DNA of 64,000 bases. Origin: Girardinichthys multiradiatus (lineage: Eukaryota; Chordata; Actinopteri; Cyprinodontiformes; Goodeidae). The stretch is taken from contig NC_061800.1 of the NCBI RefSeq assembly GCF_021462225.1, forward strand, positions 3,978,501 to 4,042,500, written 5' to 3'. A program made the position numbers and the translations under genes. Under the pieces are notes generated by a model that did not search any database, was not told the DNA's origin, and saw only the letters and a list, made by a program, of their open reading frames with translations. Below are positions 33,665 through 45,349 of this stretch, piece by piece; position 1 is the first letter of the stretch, and each line of letters starts with the position of its first letter.

Positions 33665-34466
33665 TAAGAATTGTAAAGATGTTACTGACCATATGAATAA
33701 ACAAAAGGAAAATAAAATAATTTAAAAAATACATATTTAAAGTCATCTATTCTGGCAGCAAGGACAACACTAATAGAAATACAAAACAGAAAACTACTGC
33801 AAAATGGTAACAACAACTGGAGAATGGCAGAGCAATGACACTGATCCCGGTGCAGTAAAAACATAACTGAATGAAAAAGAAACAGAAAAGCCACTCTTAA
33901 ATTCTCAGCCATGCATGTTAACAAACACCAAAGACTCTTGCAGAAATTGCAGAAAAAGCACATATTTTCTGTAACCACATCAGAATTACCATTTGTGTTG
34001 TCATAGACCTACATTTCTAAGTAAACCAAATGTACCTGAGAACACTTCTGTCGTAAATGGGATGTGATTTGACTAAACATAAAGGAAGATTAGTCATAGC
34101 TTCTCACATCACCCATAAAAGGAAATTTATATTCTCTATAACTCTGTTAACCCTTTATATACCACTAAAACAGTCAAGAGCACATGATCATTATACTACC
34201 TTGTGTCTGAGAAGAAAAACAGATGCAACATTGCCTATTCTGTAACCAGTACATCCAATGTAATGTGCAAACTGCTTAATGTAGCAGTTCATAAAGTGCT
34301 TTTGAGTCATTAGTATGACTAGAAATGCACTATATCAAATCCATTTACTATCAACCTACTGGCTTCTGGCTAGATATTTGACCACTGTTACCAGTGGAAT
34401 TATTTCATTTGGCTGATACTTGTTACCACATTGAAAAAATAAGTAATAAAAACAGCCAAGGATATT
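33665..34466. other. Non-coding stretch, nothing recognised
   Basis: AT-rich; no domain-bearing frame, no termini. The ORF at 33682-33978 (minus) is low-complexity. Confidence 0.4.
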
Positions 34467-34670
34467 TACAGGTTCATCTCAATAAATTAGAAAATCATTG
34501 AAAAGAAAATTTATCAAAAAGGGAATCTCATATAGTTTTAATACACATACTGCAAGTGTTTATTTCTGTTCATTTTGATTATTGTAAGTTACATCCAAGG
34601 ACAAACCAAGTTTCAGTTTCTCAGAATTATTGGAATATTACATCAGACCAATAGAAAATGATTGTAATAC
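34467..34670 (+). mobile_element. Terminal piece of a mariner-like element, cut by Rex3
   Basis: CAGGTTCATCTCAATAAATT and the following AGAAAATCATTG, with the later ATTGGAATATTACATCAGACC, are the hallmark start of a widespread vertebrate mariner-like repeat. It stops exactly where Rex3 begins near 34671. The remaining part was not found on the other side. Confidence 0.5.
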
Positions 34671-35093
34671 CTTCCACCACATTAACGTGGTGGAGGGGTT
34701 TGAGTGCTCAAATGATCCTAGAGGCTATGTTGTCTGGGGCCTAAATGCCCCTGGTAGGGTCTCCCATGGCAAATAGGCTCTAGGTGATGGGTCAGACAAA
34801 GAGTGGTTCAAGAATCCCTCATGAAGAACAAAATATCGAGGCACGTGACGTCGCCCGGTACGGCGGAGCCGGGGTCCCACCCTGGAGCCAGGCCTGGGGT
34901 CGGGACTCGTCGGAGAGCGCCTGGTGGCCGGGTTGCTCCTCGCGGGACCCGGCCGGGCCAAGCCCGAACGAGAGACGCGAGGCCATCCCCCACCACCTGC
35001 AGGGGGAACCGTGAGGGACCGGTGCAAAGAGGATTGGGTGGCAGACCAAGGTGGAGACCTCAGCGGCCCGATCCCTAGATGCTTAGGCTGGCT

Positions 35094-36234
35094 CTAGGGA
35101 CGTGGAATGTCACCTCGCTGGGGGGGGAAGGAGCCTGAGCTTGTGCGGGAGGTCGAGAGATATCGACTAGAAATAGTCGGGCTCGCCTCCACGCCCAGCG
35201 TGGGCTCTGGAGCCCATCTCAGCCGTCTCGTGTTGGGGTTTACCCCAGTGGATGAGAGGGTCGTATCCCTGCGCCTTGGGGTTGGGGAGAGGTCTCTGAC
35301 TATCATTTCAGCCTACGAGCCGAGTGGCCGTGCAGAGTACCCGGCCTTCTAGGCGTCCCTGTCGGGGGTGCTGGATAGTGCCCCTCCCGGGGACCCCATT
35401 ATTCTGCTGGGGGACTTCAACGCCCACGTGGGGAACGACAGTGACACCTGGAGAGGCGTGATTGGGAGGAATGGCCTCCCCGATCTGAATCCGAGTGGTG
35501 TTTTGTCATTGGACTTCTGTGGTAGTCACGGATTGTCCATAACGAACACCATGTTCAAATATAAGGGTGTCCATCAGTGGACTTGGCACCAGGACACCCT
35601 AGGCAGGAGGTCGATGATCGACTTTGTTGTCGTATCATCAGACCTTCGGCCGCATGTTTTGGACACTTGGGTGAAGAGAGGGGCTGAGCTGTCCACTGAT
35701 CATCACCTGGTGGTGAGTTGGATCCGCTGGAGGAGGAGAAAGCTGGACAGACTTGGCAGGCCCAAGCGCATAGTGAGGGTCTGCTGGGAACGCCTGGCAG
35801 AGCCCTCGGCCAGGGATGTATTCAACTCCCACCTCCGGGAGAGCTTCGACCAGATCCCGGGGGATGTTGGAGACATAGAGTCCGAGTGGACCATGTTCTC
35901 CGCATCTATTGTCGATGCTGCTGCCCGTAGCTGTGGCCATAAGGTCTGCGGTGCCTGTTGTGGCGGGAATCCCAGAACCCGGTGGTGGACACCGGTAGTA
36001 AGGGATGCTGTTAAGCTGAAGAAGGAGTCTTATCGGCTGTGGATGGCTTGTTGGACTCCTGAGGCGGCTGACGGGTACCGTGAGGCCAAGCATGCTGCGG
36101 CCAGGGCTGTGGCAGAGGCAAAAACTCGGGCCTGGGAGGAGTTCGGTGAGGCCATGGAGAAGGACTACCAGTTGGCCTCGAACGGTCCGTCGCCTCAGGC
36201 GGGGGAAGCAGTGCTTCGCCAACACTGTTTATAG
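35094..36234 (+). pseudogene. Rex3 endonuclease region
   Basis: The domain starts near 35094 with LGTWNVTSL, crosses a frameshift in the eight-G run at 35119-35126, and continues as KEPELVREVERYRLEIVGL. A TAG at 35350 interrupts it. The second half (35368-36234, 288 residues from its ATG) has [13 protein letters not shown] (catalytic Asp/Asn block), [13 protein letters not shown] and STDHHLVV (final Asp-His block). The protein would nick DNA for target-primed reverse transcription; this copy cannot make it whole. Confidence 0.85.
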
Positions 36235-36235
36235 T

Positions 36236-37780
36236 GGGGGCGGAAGACTGCTGACCTCGACTGAGGACATTATCGGGCGGTGGAAGGAGTACTTCGAGGA
36301 TCTCCTCAATCCTGCCATCACGCATTCCGTGGTGGAAACAGAGGCTGGGGACTTCATGCTGAAGTCACCGAGGTGGTTAAAAAGCTCCGCAGTGGCAAGG
36401 CTTCGGGGGTGGATGAGATCCGCCCTGAGTACCTCAAGTCTCTGGATGTTGTAGGGCTGTCATGGTTGACACGTCTCTTCAACATTGCGTGGCGGCCGGG
36501 GACAGTGCCTCTGGACTGGCAGACTGGGGTGGTGGTCCCCCTTCATAAGAAGGAGAGTCCGACCGATAGTCGAACCTCGGCTTCAGGAGGAGCAGTGTGG
36601 TTTTCGTCCCGGCCGTGGAACACTGGACCAGCTCTATACCCTCTACAGGGTGCTCAAGGGTTCATGGGAGTTTGCCCAACCAGATCACATGTGTTTTGTG
36701 GACCTGGAGAAGGCATTCGACTGTGTCCCTCGTGATGCCCTGTGGGGGGTGCTCCAGGAGTATGGAATCGGGGGCCCTTTACTAGGGGCCATCCAGTCCC
36801 TGTACGAGCGGAGCAGGAGTGTGGTCCGCATTGCCGGCACTAAGTCGGACCTGTTCCCAGTGCATGTTGGACTCCGGCAGGGATGCCCTTTGTCACCGGT
36901 CCTGTTCATAATTCTTATGGACAGGATTTCTAGACGCAGCCAAGGGCCGGAGGGGGTCGGGTTTGGGGACCAATGGATTTCATCTCTTCTTTTTGCAGAT
37001 GACGTGGTCCTGCTGGCCCCCTCTAGCCAAGACCTACAGCATGCGCTGTGGCGGTTCGCAGCCGAGTGTGAAGCGGCTGGGATGAGGATCAGCTCCTCCA
37101 AGTCCGAGGCCATGGTACTCGACCGGAAAAGGGTGGCTTGTCCTCTTCAGGTTGGAGGGGAGTTCCTGCCTCAAGTGGAGGAGTTTAAGTATCTCGGGGT
37201 CTTGTCCACGAGTGAGGGAAGAATGGAGCGGGAGATCGACAGACGGATCGGTGCGGCTGCCACAGTAATGGGGGCGCTGTGCCGGTCCGTTGTGGTGAAG
37301 AGAGAGCTGAGCCGAAAAGCAAAGCTCTCAATTTACTGGTCGGTCTACGTTCCTACCCTCACCTATGGCCATGAACTTTGGGTCATGACCGAAAGAACGA
37401 GATCCCGGATACAAGCGGTTGAAATGAGCTTCCTCCGTAGGGTGGCCGGGCACTCCCTTAGAGATAGGGTGAGGAGCTCGGCCATCCGGGAGGGGCTCGG
37501 AGTAGAGCCGCTGCTCCTCCACATCGAGAGGAGCCAGTTGAGGTGGCTCGGGCATCTATACCGGATGCCTCCGGGACGCCTTCCTCGGGAGGTGTTCCAG
37601 GCACGTCCCACCAGGAGGAGGCCCAGGGGACGGCCCAGGACACGCTGGAGGGACTATGTCTCTCGGCTGGCCTGGGAACGCCTTGGGCTCCCCCTGGAGG
37701 AACTGGAGGAGGTGTCTGGAGAGAGGGACGTCTGGGCGTCTCTGTTGAGTCTGCTGCCCCCGCGACCCGGTCCCGGATAA
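36236..37780 (+). pseudogene. Rex3 reverse transcriptase region
   Basis: After frameshifts at about 36200 and 36350, the frame reads GKASGVDEIRPEYLKSL and WQTGVVVPLHKK. About 30 residues of the next RT block appear to be deleted near 36560. It continues in the 36485 frame with EEQCGFRPGRGTLDQL, VDLEKAFDCVPRDAL, GLRQGCPLSPVLF and the catalytic LLFADDVVLLA (about 36988-37020). EFKYLGVL and the RTE-type C-terminus RGRPRTRWRDYVSRLAW follow to the stop at 37780. The ADD catalytic triad is kept but the frame is not continuous. Confidence 0.85.
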
Positions 37781-37823
37781 GCGGAAGACGACGAGTACGA
37801 GTACGAGTACGAGTACGAGTACA

Positions 37824-38535
37824 TAAATATTATACTCTGGGCATATGTCCTACACAGTCATATGGAAGACTGTTTCACAGTTGTATAGCAGATTATTGAT
37901 ACATAGGTTACAGGTTTTGATTTATTTTACTGAAGTACTATATAACATTTTATTGATATTATAGAAATAGATGGGACTGTTTGAATTTGAATAGTTTCTA
38001 TGATTTTATTTCAATAATATGAAGTGCAAAGGAAAAACTTTTTTGCCATATTTTGATTGGACTATATGAGAGTTTAACAAAATGTTAGAGTAGATCTGAT
38101 CTTATAGAGGACTAGAGATGTAAGTAGGTGGTTACAGTATGTTACCTGCATGTTTCTATATCTACACTTTTTTGTTTTGTACTAGCCGGTAATGTATCTA
38201 TCAACACCTTTGATAAACAGTAAAATCCGTTTTCCTTCTCTGATGTAAAGAGATCCATTTCCAAGATTAATATGAAGTACAATGCTAATGCTGCATTTCT
38301 TGCTCCTGAACCCAGTCATTTAGCTACTGAATATGCATATCAATAATATCACTGCAGTCCAAAATAGAGAGACACAAACAATGTTCACTTACTTTTGCGG
38401 CTGTAAAGGTAAAACACTTTCTCAAACAAAATAAAATCAAGCACGTTTGGTCTAAGCTTTTTTAAAATCAAATCCTTAACAAGAACATCGACAGAAAATT
38501 TCAAGAAGTGATTTTTTTTCTTCTCTGTATTAGTG
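37824..38535. other. AT-rich non-coding stretch
   Basis: No domain-bearing frame and no repeat signature were seen. Confidence 0.4.
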
Positions 38536-38537
38536 TA

Positions 38538-39740
38538 CACTCACCGGCCACTTTATTAGGTACACCTCGCTAGTACTGGGTTGGACCCCCTTTTGCCTTC
38601 AGAACTGCCTTAATCCTTCGTGGCATAGATTCAACGAGGTACTGGAAACATTCCTCAGAGAGTTTGGTCCATATTGACATGATTGCATCACACAGATTTG
38701 TCGGCTGCACATCCATGATGCGAATTTCCCGTTCCACCACATGCCAAAGGTGCTCTATTGGATTGAGATCTGGTGACTGTGGAGGCTTTTAGAGTCCAGT
38801 GAACTCATTGTCATGTTCAAGAAAACAGTCTGAGATGATTTGTGCTTTATGACATGGCTTGCTGGAAGTAACCATCAGAAGATGGGTACACTGTGGTCAT
38901 AAAGGGATGGACATGGTCAGCAATAATACTCAGGTAGGCTGTGGCGTTGACACGATGTTCAATTGGTACTGAGGGGCCCAAAGTGTCCCAAGAAAATATC
39001 CCCCACACCATTACACCACCACCACCAGCCTGAACCGTTGATACAAGGCAGGATGGATCCATGCTTTCATGTTGTTGACACCAAATTCTGACCCTACCAT
39101 CCAAATGTCGCAGCAGAAATCGAGATTCATCAGACCAGGCAACGTTTTTCCAATCTTCTATTGTCCAATTTTGGTGAGCCTGTGTGAATTGTAGCCTCAG
39201 TTTCCTGTTCTTGGCTGACAGGAGTAGCACCCGGTGTGGTCTTCTGCTGCTGTAGCCTTTCCGCCTCAAGGTTCGACATGTTGTGCATTCAGAGATGCTC
39301 TTCTGCATGCCTTGGTTGTAACGAGTGATTATTTGAGTTACTGTTGCCTTTCTATCAGCTCGAACCAGTCTGGCCATTCTCCTCTGACCTCTGGCATCAA
39401 CAAGGCATTTGCACCCACAGAACAGCTGCTCACTGAATATTTTCTCTTTTCCAGACCATTTTCTGTAAACCCTAGAGATGGTAGTGCGTGAAAATCCCAG
39501 TAGATCAGCAGTTTCTGAAATACTCAGACCAGCCCGTCTGGAACCAACAACCATGCCACATTCAAAGTCACTTAAATCACCTTTCTTCCCCATTCTGATG
39601 CTTGGTTTGAACTGCAGCAGATCGTCTTGAGCATGTCTACATGCCTAAATGCGTTGAGTTGCTGCCATGTGATTGGCTGATTAGAAATTTGCGTTAACAA
39701 GCAGTTGGACAGGTGTAACTAATAAAGTGGACGGTGAGTG
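38538..39740 (-). mobile_element. Tc1-like transposon with intact ends, 1203 bp
   Basis: Ends are CACTCACCGGCCACTTTATT on the left and its near-complement AATAAAGTGGACGGTGAGTG on the right, flanked by the TA dinucleotides (38536-38537, 39741-39742) that Tc1 elements duplicate. The transposase lies on the minus strand. Confidence 0.9.
38847..39593 (-). pseudogene. Tc1-like transposase, lesion at second catalytic Asp
   Basis: The 248-residue frame begins MGKKGDLSDFECGMVVGSRR. It has two helix-turn-helix DNA-binding regions (about 20-50 and 65-125), [10 protein letters not shown] with the first catalytic Asp (about 153-162) and GGGGVMVWGIF (about 191-201). It ends prematurely at GYFQQAMS. A deletion of roughly eight bases removed the QQDNAP block with the second Asp. 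The remaining C-terminus (SPDLNPIEHLW with the Glu) survives in another frame downstream at 38760-38700. The copy cannot self-mobilise but its ends look usable in trans. Confidence 0.85.
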
Positions 39741-39742
39741 TA

Positions 39743-41280
39743 TAATGCCACAGTTGAGGGATCACCAGTCAAAACATAGGAACAAGTGAAGGAGCTTACA
39801 TTTCGCTCCACTTTGACTTTAGAACCGATATTGTTTTTCAGCAGGGATTTCCCACAAAAGCGGCACAGCTTGACCTGAAAGGGTGCTGCAGCATTAAAGA
39901 GTGTGTCATCAGTGTATATATGGCTATCAGATGTGTCAAATCATTTCTTAAAATAGAAACACATTGATAAAATCAGACCCATAGAAACCAGATTTTTCAA
40001 AAACAAAAAAACACTTTATGCTAGTAGTTATCACATGACTTAGATGTTCTGTTTGACAGATATCTAATTTAATTTAAAGTCAAAAATTGTTCAGTTTTTG
40101 TTGTTAAAAACTGGATACAAAACATTGTTCTGCTTTTTTGGGAAAAAAATACAAATTTTATTTTTATTTATTATCTTTTCTTATTTGTGCATATTAGTTG
40201 TTTTTAGTTTTGTATTGGTTGTGTGCTACTGACAATATCATAAATCATAAATGTGTACCACTGCCACCTTTCCCTTAATACCATTGTTGACATTGGTGGT
40301 TGAACATAGAAAAACTTGTATACAGGTAAAATATGGACAAATAAAGAACAATGTTATAACTACTATTATTACTTTTAATAACATTATTTAGGATGCTGAG
40401 GGCGCAACCCTACAAGGAACGTTGTACAGGGCAAGAAAAGAGAGAGAGATAGAGCTTTTTTTTTTCATGCCCCTCAACCATCCCCTAGGACATACTCTCC
40501 CCCCCAAAAATGAATTGGGATTTTCGCCCCTGAGCACAGGTAATATATAGAAGAACTTCAGACTGCATTTCAGTCATCACATAGAACTTTGAAGGGTCTG
40601 AAATTGGAAATTCTGAAATGTTAAATCTCTGAGTCATCACTGCATTCTGTATGATTTGGTTGGCTGGATATCTTTAACCATCCATAGGCAACATATTGGT
40701 ATGTTTTATAAAGCTCTGGTGAGTAATCTCCCAGGATAAAATGCTAACCTACTTTCTGTTTGCTCTAAAAACTATTATTTAATTGCTGTCAAATGGTTGC
40801 TTTAAAACATTCTGAGAACTTTGATAGATTTTGGCAAAACAACATTTTCCTACTATGAATCATGGTCTTGGAATCATCTACAAAAAGTTCTTCAACTCAA
40901 AACACATCCATTGATGATTTTAAAAGAATCATAAAAATGCACCAAAGGAGGAATGCCACTGTTTTTTGTCAATGTTTCTTCACCCTTCTTAAGTGACTCC
41001 CACCAGGAGTCAGAGCCACGGAGGACAAAACTTCAGGATCATAGGGATCATCGAACCCCTCCACCACATTAAGCTGGGGATTTTACAGATGGGGTTAGAG
41101 TTTGAAGAGTGGTCACTCATCTTATTTACAATGAAGGTAAGCAGGAACTCATGGGTTAAACGTGAAAATTAAACGTACCTAGATATTCTGATCTAAAGTA
41201 TAAATAACTTTAACTGTAACAATAATTTTGTTTGGGTGTAAATAAATCTGGCACCAGAAAATTAGTTGTTTCTAAACATT
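39743..41280. other. Mostly non-coding stretch
   Basis: Apart from the candidate exon at 39800-39874, I see AT-rich sequence. There is also a possible decayed LINE C-terminus near 40850-40970 (frame reading SWSWNHLQKVLQLKTHP), which is too weak to annotate alone. Confidence 0.35.
39800..39874 (-). other. Candidate 75-bp exon with a CxxC motif
   Basis: On the minus strand a pyrimidine-rich tract ends CACCCTTTCAG, followed by 25 open codons reading VKLCRFCGKSLLKNNIGSKV and KVERN, then the donor GTAAGC. Length is a multiple of three, and C-x2-C suggests half of a zinc-binding fold. No flanking exons were found, so this may be a relic or chance. Confidence 0.25.
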
Positions 41281-41281
41281 A

Positions 41282-42117
41282 GTTCCCAAGACTGTGGAAA
41301 TGGTGGTGGACCTTCGGAGAACACCACCCCCATACACCCCTCTCACCATCCTCAACAACACTGTATCGGCCGTGGACCACTTCAGGTTCTTAGGAACCAC
41401 CATCTCTGAGGACCTGAGATGGTCTTCACAAATAGACACTGTTCGAAAGAAGGCCCAGCAGAGACTGTACTTCCTGAGGCAACTCAAGAAGTTCAACCTT
41501 CCACAGGAGCTGTTGGTCATCTTCTACACTGCCATCCTTTAGTCTGTCCTGTCTTCATCCATCTCAGTGTGGTTTGGCTCATCCACAAAACAGGACAGGT
41601 CCAGACTGCAATGAATAATCAGGACTGCAGAGATAATAATCAGAGCTGACCTTCCCTCCATCCCGGACTTATACAGGTCTAGGGTCAAGAAAAGAGCTGC
41701 CAAAATCTCTGTCAACCCCACACACCCTGCACATAAACTGTTTAGAGTTTTACCTTCAGGCCGCCGCTACAGAGCACTGTTTACTAAAACCAACCACCAC
41801 AGAGACAGTTTCTTCCCCCAGGCTGTTTCTCTGATGAACATTCAATAGAGTACAGAATAACAGCATACAGATGTTGCAAATGCACCTTTTTTATTAGATA
41901 TGTGTATATTGTACATTGTAAATTGTAAATTTGTATATTCTGTAATGCAGAATATTTCATTGTACATTGTATATTGTACATTGTAAATTGTGAATTGTAA
42001 ATTTGTATATTCTGTAATGCAAAAACAGAACAAAAGAGCAAAGTGTACCGGAGGCAAATTCCTTGTTTGTATGTACGAACTTGGCAATAAAGCTGATTCT
42101 GATTCTGATTCTGATTA
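41282..42117 (+). mobile_element. L2/CR1-superfamily LINE, 5'-truncated copy B
   Basis: From AAGACTGTGGAAATGG this copy is nearly identical to copy A (15416-16168) through the C-terminal coding region and 3' UTR, and ends in AATAAAGC plus (TGATTC)n. It keeps the base that copy A lost near 15465. It has its own TAG near 41540 (copy A reads CAG) and further stops. A roughly 60-bp part of the 3' UTR (TTGTACATTGT..TTCTGTAATGC) is duplicated at 41905-42020. Confidence 0.85.
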
Positions 42118-42119
42118 CT

Positions 42120-42387
42120 GGAGCTCATCAATACAAGGTAACAAAAGAAAAAGTGTTGTAGAAAAATAGGAAACTGAGAGGCTTTTCTGATTCTCACAGA
42201 CCAGGATTCTACCGAGTCTCACAGTGAAAAGCTAAAATTAGCACTTTGTGACATCATTATTTACACATGTGACGTTTGGTCTCCCATTCCCCCTGGAGGA
42301 GTGTACTAACCACATCCTGAATACACAACTGCGCTGAACCCTGAACACCAAAGAGCAACAAAAAAGGCTTCACAGTTACATCCACAC
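42120..42387. other. Non-coding stretch
   Basis: Unique-looking sequence between copy B and the LTR at 42388; no gene seen. Confidence 0.35.
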
Positions 42388-43279
42388 TGTCAGGAATTGT
42401 GTTTAGGGAGTAGGATCAGGATGCAAGGAGATACTCGGGAGCCATATGGTATGGTTAAGATTCATTATTTATTTGGAAGGCTTGATGAGCAGAGTTGACA
42501 GAGCAGACTTAATCAAGCTCGGAGAATCAGGTCAAGATAAACAAGATGTACAGGGCTTACTGGGAGCTGAACAGGAACAGAGACTAGATTGGCATGGAAT
42601 CAGGAACATACCAGGATCATAGCAGGAACTTTGCAGGATCCTGCAACGAGGAACAAGCTTTTATACAGAGGAAAGTGAATAGTGAGACAATGGGAAGGAG
42701 AGGCAGGTAATCAGGGTGAGTACTGACAGGTGTGATGACCAGTGTAGGGAACTGAGGTAAATAGGTTACTATGGCTATGGGGAAACTGAGATATGGAACA
42801 TGAGGAGAAACTAAACTAAACAACAAACTTGGGGAAACGTGCCTGAAGGGAAACACTATGGACAAAGCAGGGCGAGAAATTAAACAGAACATAACCTAAC
42901 ATAAATAGTAACTCTAGAAGGAACTCAATCTAAGGACATGGAAAGAACTAAAGGTAAACTAGTACAAGAATACTTGGCAAGAAACTAAAACTAAAGAAAA
43001 CCAAAGAAGGGAAATAACCATAAGGAATAGACAAAGAGAACTGTACTAATAATAAACCTGAGGGAGAAACAATTCCAATAAACAAATAAGTAAAAAATAA
43101 CCAAAGGGACCTACGGATGAGGGAAGAAGGAACTACTAAAACTAAGGGGCAGAAGTGTAGACAAAACTAAAACACCAGGATAACAGAAGGAATATATAAA
43201 CATAACTATTAAACCAGAAGGAACAGAAACATCTAACTGAAAAAGTAAAACACAAAATCAAAAATGGCAGATCCTGACA
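42388..43279 (-). mobile_element. LTR related to the one at 26227, inverse orientation
   Basis: Plus-strand ends are TGTCAGGAATT and GATCCTGACA. Read on the minus strand it starts TGTCAGGATCTGCCATTTTTG, close to the start of the LTR at 26227 (TGTCAGGATCTGCTATTTTGG). It is about 892 bp, with no internal region. The flanks CACAC and CAACAC are not a perfect duplication, so the insertion may be old. Confidence 0.75.
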
Positions 43280-43284
43280 CAACA

Positions 43285-44155
43285 CCCTGCTAAACTGTGA
43301 CAAACTAATGCAGAAAGCAGCTAATACTGGCTGTGGTTCCAGGCCTGCATATATTGAATGGTAGGGCGTTGGTATGTATACTTCTCTAATAATAACTGTA
43401 AACATTATTCATTTTAATACTAAATTCTAATGAAAGAGGATGAATCAGAATGGTTATATAAAGACCCCACGGTGGTGCTGTGGTTATACTGGTCATCTTA
43501 AACTAAGAGGTTGCAGTTTTGAATCCTGACTGGAGTTGTTTTATTTGGAGTTTCCATGTTCTTCCTTTTCATATTTTTATTAAAAAAAAACCTTTATGTT
43601 GGGGTGCTAATAAATGACCCTTAGGAGTCTGTATGCATGGCTCTAGGTCTCTGTGTTTGGCCCGGTAAAGGAGGTTCAACCTGCATGGCTATCTCACCTC
43701 ACAACCACTGACGGCTCAGACTCAACTTGTAGTTCTAAATTTTCAGTACACCAAATGAAAAAGTGGACATCTGGATACAGTTTTAAAGAAGAACAATCAA
43801 CAAGATAAAACCAGGAGAAAACAATGTGGGCTTGTTTTTGGAATTTGCTTTTTTGAATTGTTGTATTCAGTTTTGGAGATTTTTGGATTAGAAAAGATAA
43901 GTGGAAGTGAAACAAAGCCTAAACATTACTAAAAGGTACTATATAGTACATGTTAGCAAGTCAGTTGTTTAAAAGTCAGATTAGTTGTTGTTTTGAGTTT
44001 TTTTTATATATATTTTATATTTTTTTTGTTTTCTTCTTTGTAAATAGTCAAGTTTTGATAGATAGGAAAATTATAATCATGGTAATTATTATAATAATAT
44101 CAATAACTAATATAATAGTAGTTCACAGTCTCCCCGCTGTACTTCACACACTGAA
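43285..44155. other. AT-rich non-coding stretch
   Basis: Includes T-rich low-complexity sequence at 44000-44040. No gene or transposon end was recognised. Confidence 0.4.
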
Positions 44156-44369
44156 GTACAGTGGGAAGAACAAGTATTTGATACACTGCCAATTTTGCAG
44201 GTTTCGTACTTGCAAAGCATGTAGAAGTGTTTAATTTTTATCATAGGTACTCTTCAACTGTGAGTGACAGAATCTAAAACAAAAATGCAGAAAATCACAT
44301 TTTATTACATGACATAAGTATATGATGCATCAGACAAAAAAAAAATCGTCTCCTGTAGTTCTTGACGAG

Positions 44370-44995
44370 GTTTGCACACACTGCAGCAGGGATTTTGGAC
44401 CACTCCTCAGGATCTTGAGAAGATACAGATCTTATCCAGTTCCTCCAGGTTTCGGGGCTGTCGTCAGACTTTCAGCTCCCTCCAAAGATTTTCAATTGGG
44501 TTCTGTAGACTAGCTAGGCCACTCCAAGACCTTGAGATGCTTCTTACGGAGCCACTCCTTAGTTGCCCTGGCTGTGTGCTTCGGCTCGTTGTCATGCTGG
44601 AAGACCCAGCCACGACCCATCTTCAATGCCCTTACTGAGGGAAGGAGGTTGTTGGCTGAGATCTCCTGATACATGTCCCCATCCATCCTCCATTCAGTAC
44701 GGTGCAGTCGTCCTGACCCCCTTGCAGAAAAGCATCCCCAGAGAATGATGTTTCCTCTTCCATGCTTCATGGTAGGGATGGAGTTCTTGGGGATTTACTC
44801 ATCCTTCTTCTTCCTCCAAACAGGGCGCTGCAGGATTTTAATCCATGGTGGCGTAGTGTGTTACTATTGGCCTTCTTTGAAACTGTGGTCCCAGCTCTCT
44901 TCAGGTCACTGACCAGGTCCTGCTGTGTAGTTCTGGGCTGATCCCTCACCCCTTATCCCTGATGTCCTTACACAGCTCTCTGGTCTTGGCCATTG
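44370..44995 (-). pseudogene. Tc1-like transposase relic
   Basis: The minus-strand frames give MAKTRELCKDIRDKG near 44990, then SPELHSRTWSVT, MRDQPRTTQQDLVSDLKRAG and [39 protein letters not shown] (about 44585-44530) holds the second catalytic Asp. They are in different frames with stops between. The order matches a Tc1 transposase whose central first-Asp region is partly lost. Confidence 0.75.
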
Positions 44996-45008
44996 TGGGG
45001 AGGTTGGT

Positions 45009-45037
45009 GTTTGTTTGTTTGTTTGTTTGTTTGTTTG
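45009..45037. repeat. (TTTG)n microsatellite
   Basis: Seven GTTT units in a row, inside the Tc1-like element. Confidence 0.9.
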
Positions 45038-45349
45038 ATTGAGTGTGTGGACAGGTGTGTTTTATACAGATAATGAGTTCAAACAGGTGCAGTTAATACA
45101 GGTAATGAGTGGAGAACAGGAGGGCTTCTTGAAGAAGAACTAACAGGCCTGTGAGAGTTGGGATTCTTATCGGTTGTTGAGTGATCAAATACTTGTCATG
45201 CAATAAAATGCAATTTAATTACTTAAAATCAAACAATGTGATTCTAAGGATTTTTGTTTTACGTGACTCACAGTTGAAGAGTACCTATGATAAAAATTAA
45301 AGACTGCAAAATCTGCGATGTATCAAATACCTGTTTTCTCCTCTCGGCA

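Larger units (their letters stand above)
34671..37823 (+). mobile_element. Rex3 LINE (RTE clade), near full length but disabled
   Basis: The element begins with the hairpin CCACCACATTAACGTGGTGG at 34675-34694. It includes a GC-rich 5' region, an endonuclease frame and a reverse-transcriptase frame, and ends with a GAGTAC tandem tail (37795-37823). TGGCAGACTGGGGTGGTGGT at 36517-36536 and CAGGGATGCCCTTTGTCACCG near 36878 correspond to the sites of the classical Rex3 PCR primers. I count at least five lesions: a poly-G frameshift near 35120, a TAG at 35350, frameshifts near 36200 and 36350, and a deletion near 36560. Confidence 0.9.
44159..45345 (-). mobile_element. Tc1-like transposon with about 180-bp terminal inverted repeats
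   Basis: The left end after TA (44157-44158) reads CAGTGGGAAGAACAAGTATT. The inner part AGGTACTCTTCAACTGTGAG at 44246-44265 is matched in inverse orientation by CTCACAGTTGAAGAGTACCT at 45269-45288, and the repeats continue outward to about 45345 where the right end is decayed. A TTTG tandem array lies at 45009-45037. Confidence 0.85.

Noticed and set aside
36685..37113. A 142-residue minus-strand ORF inside Rex3
   Set aside because: Shadow of the GC-rich reverse-transcriptase frame on the opposite strand.
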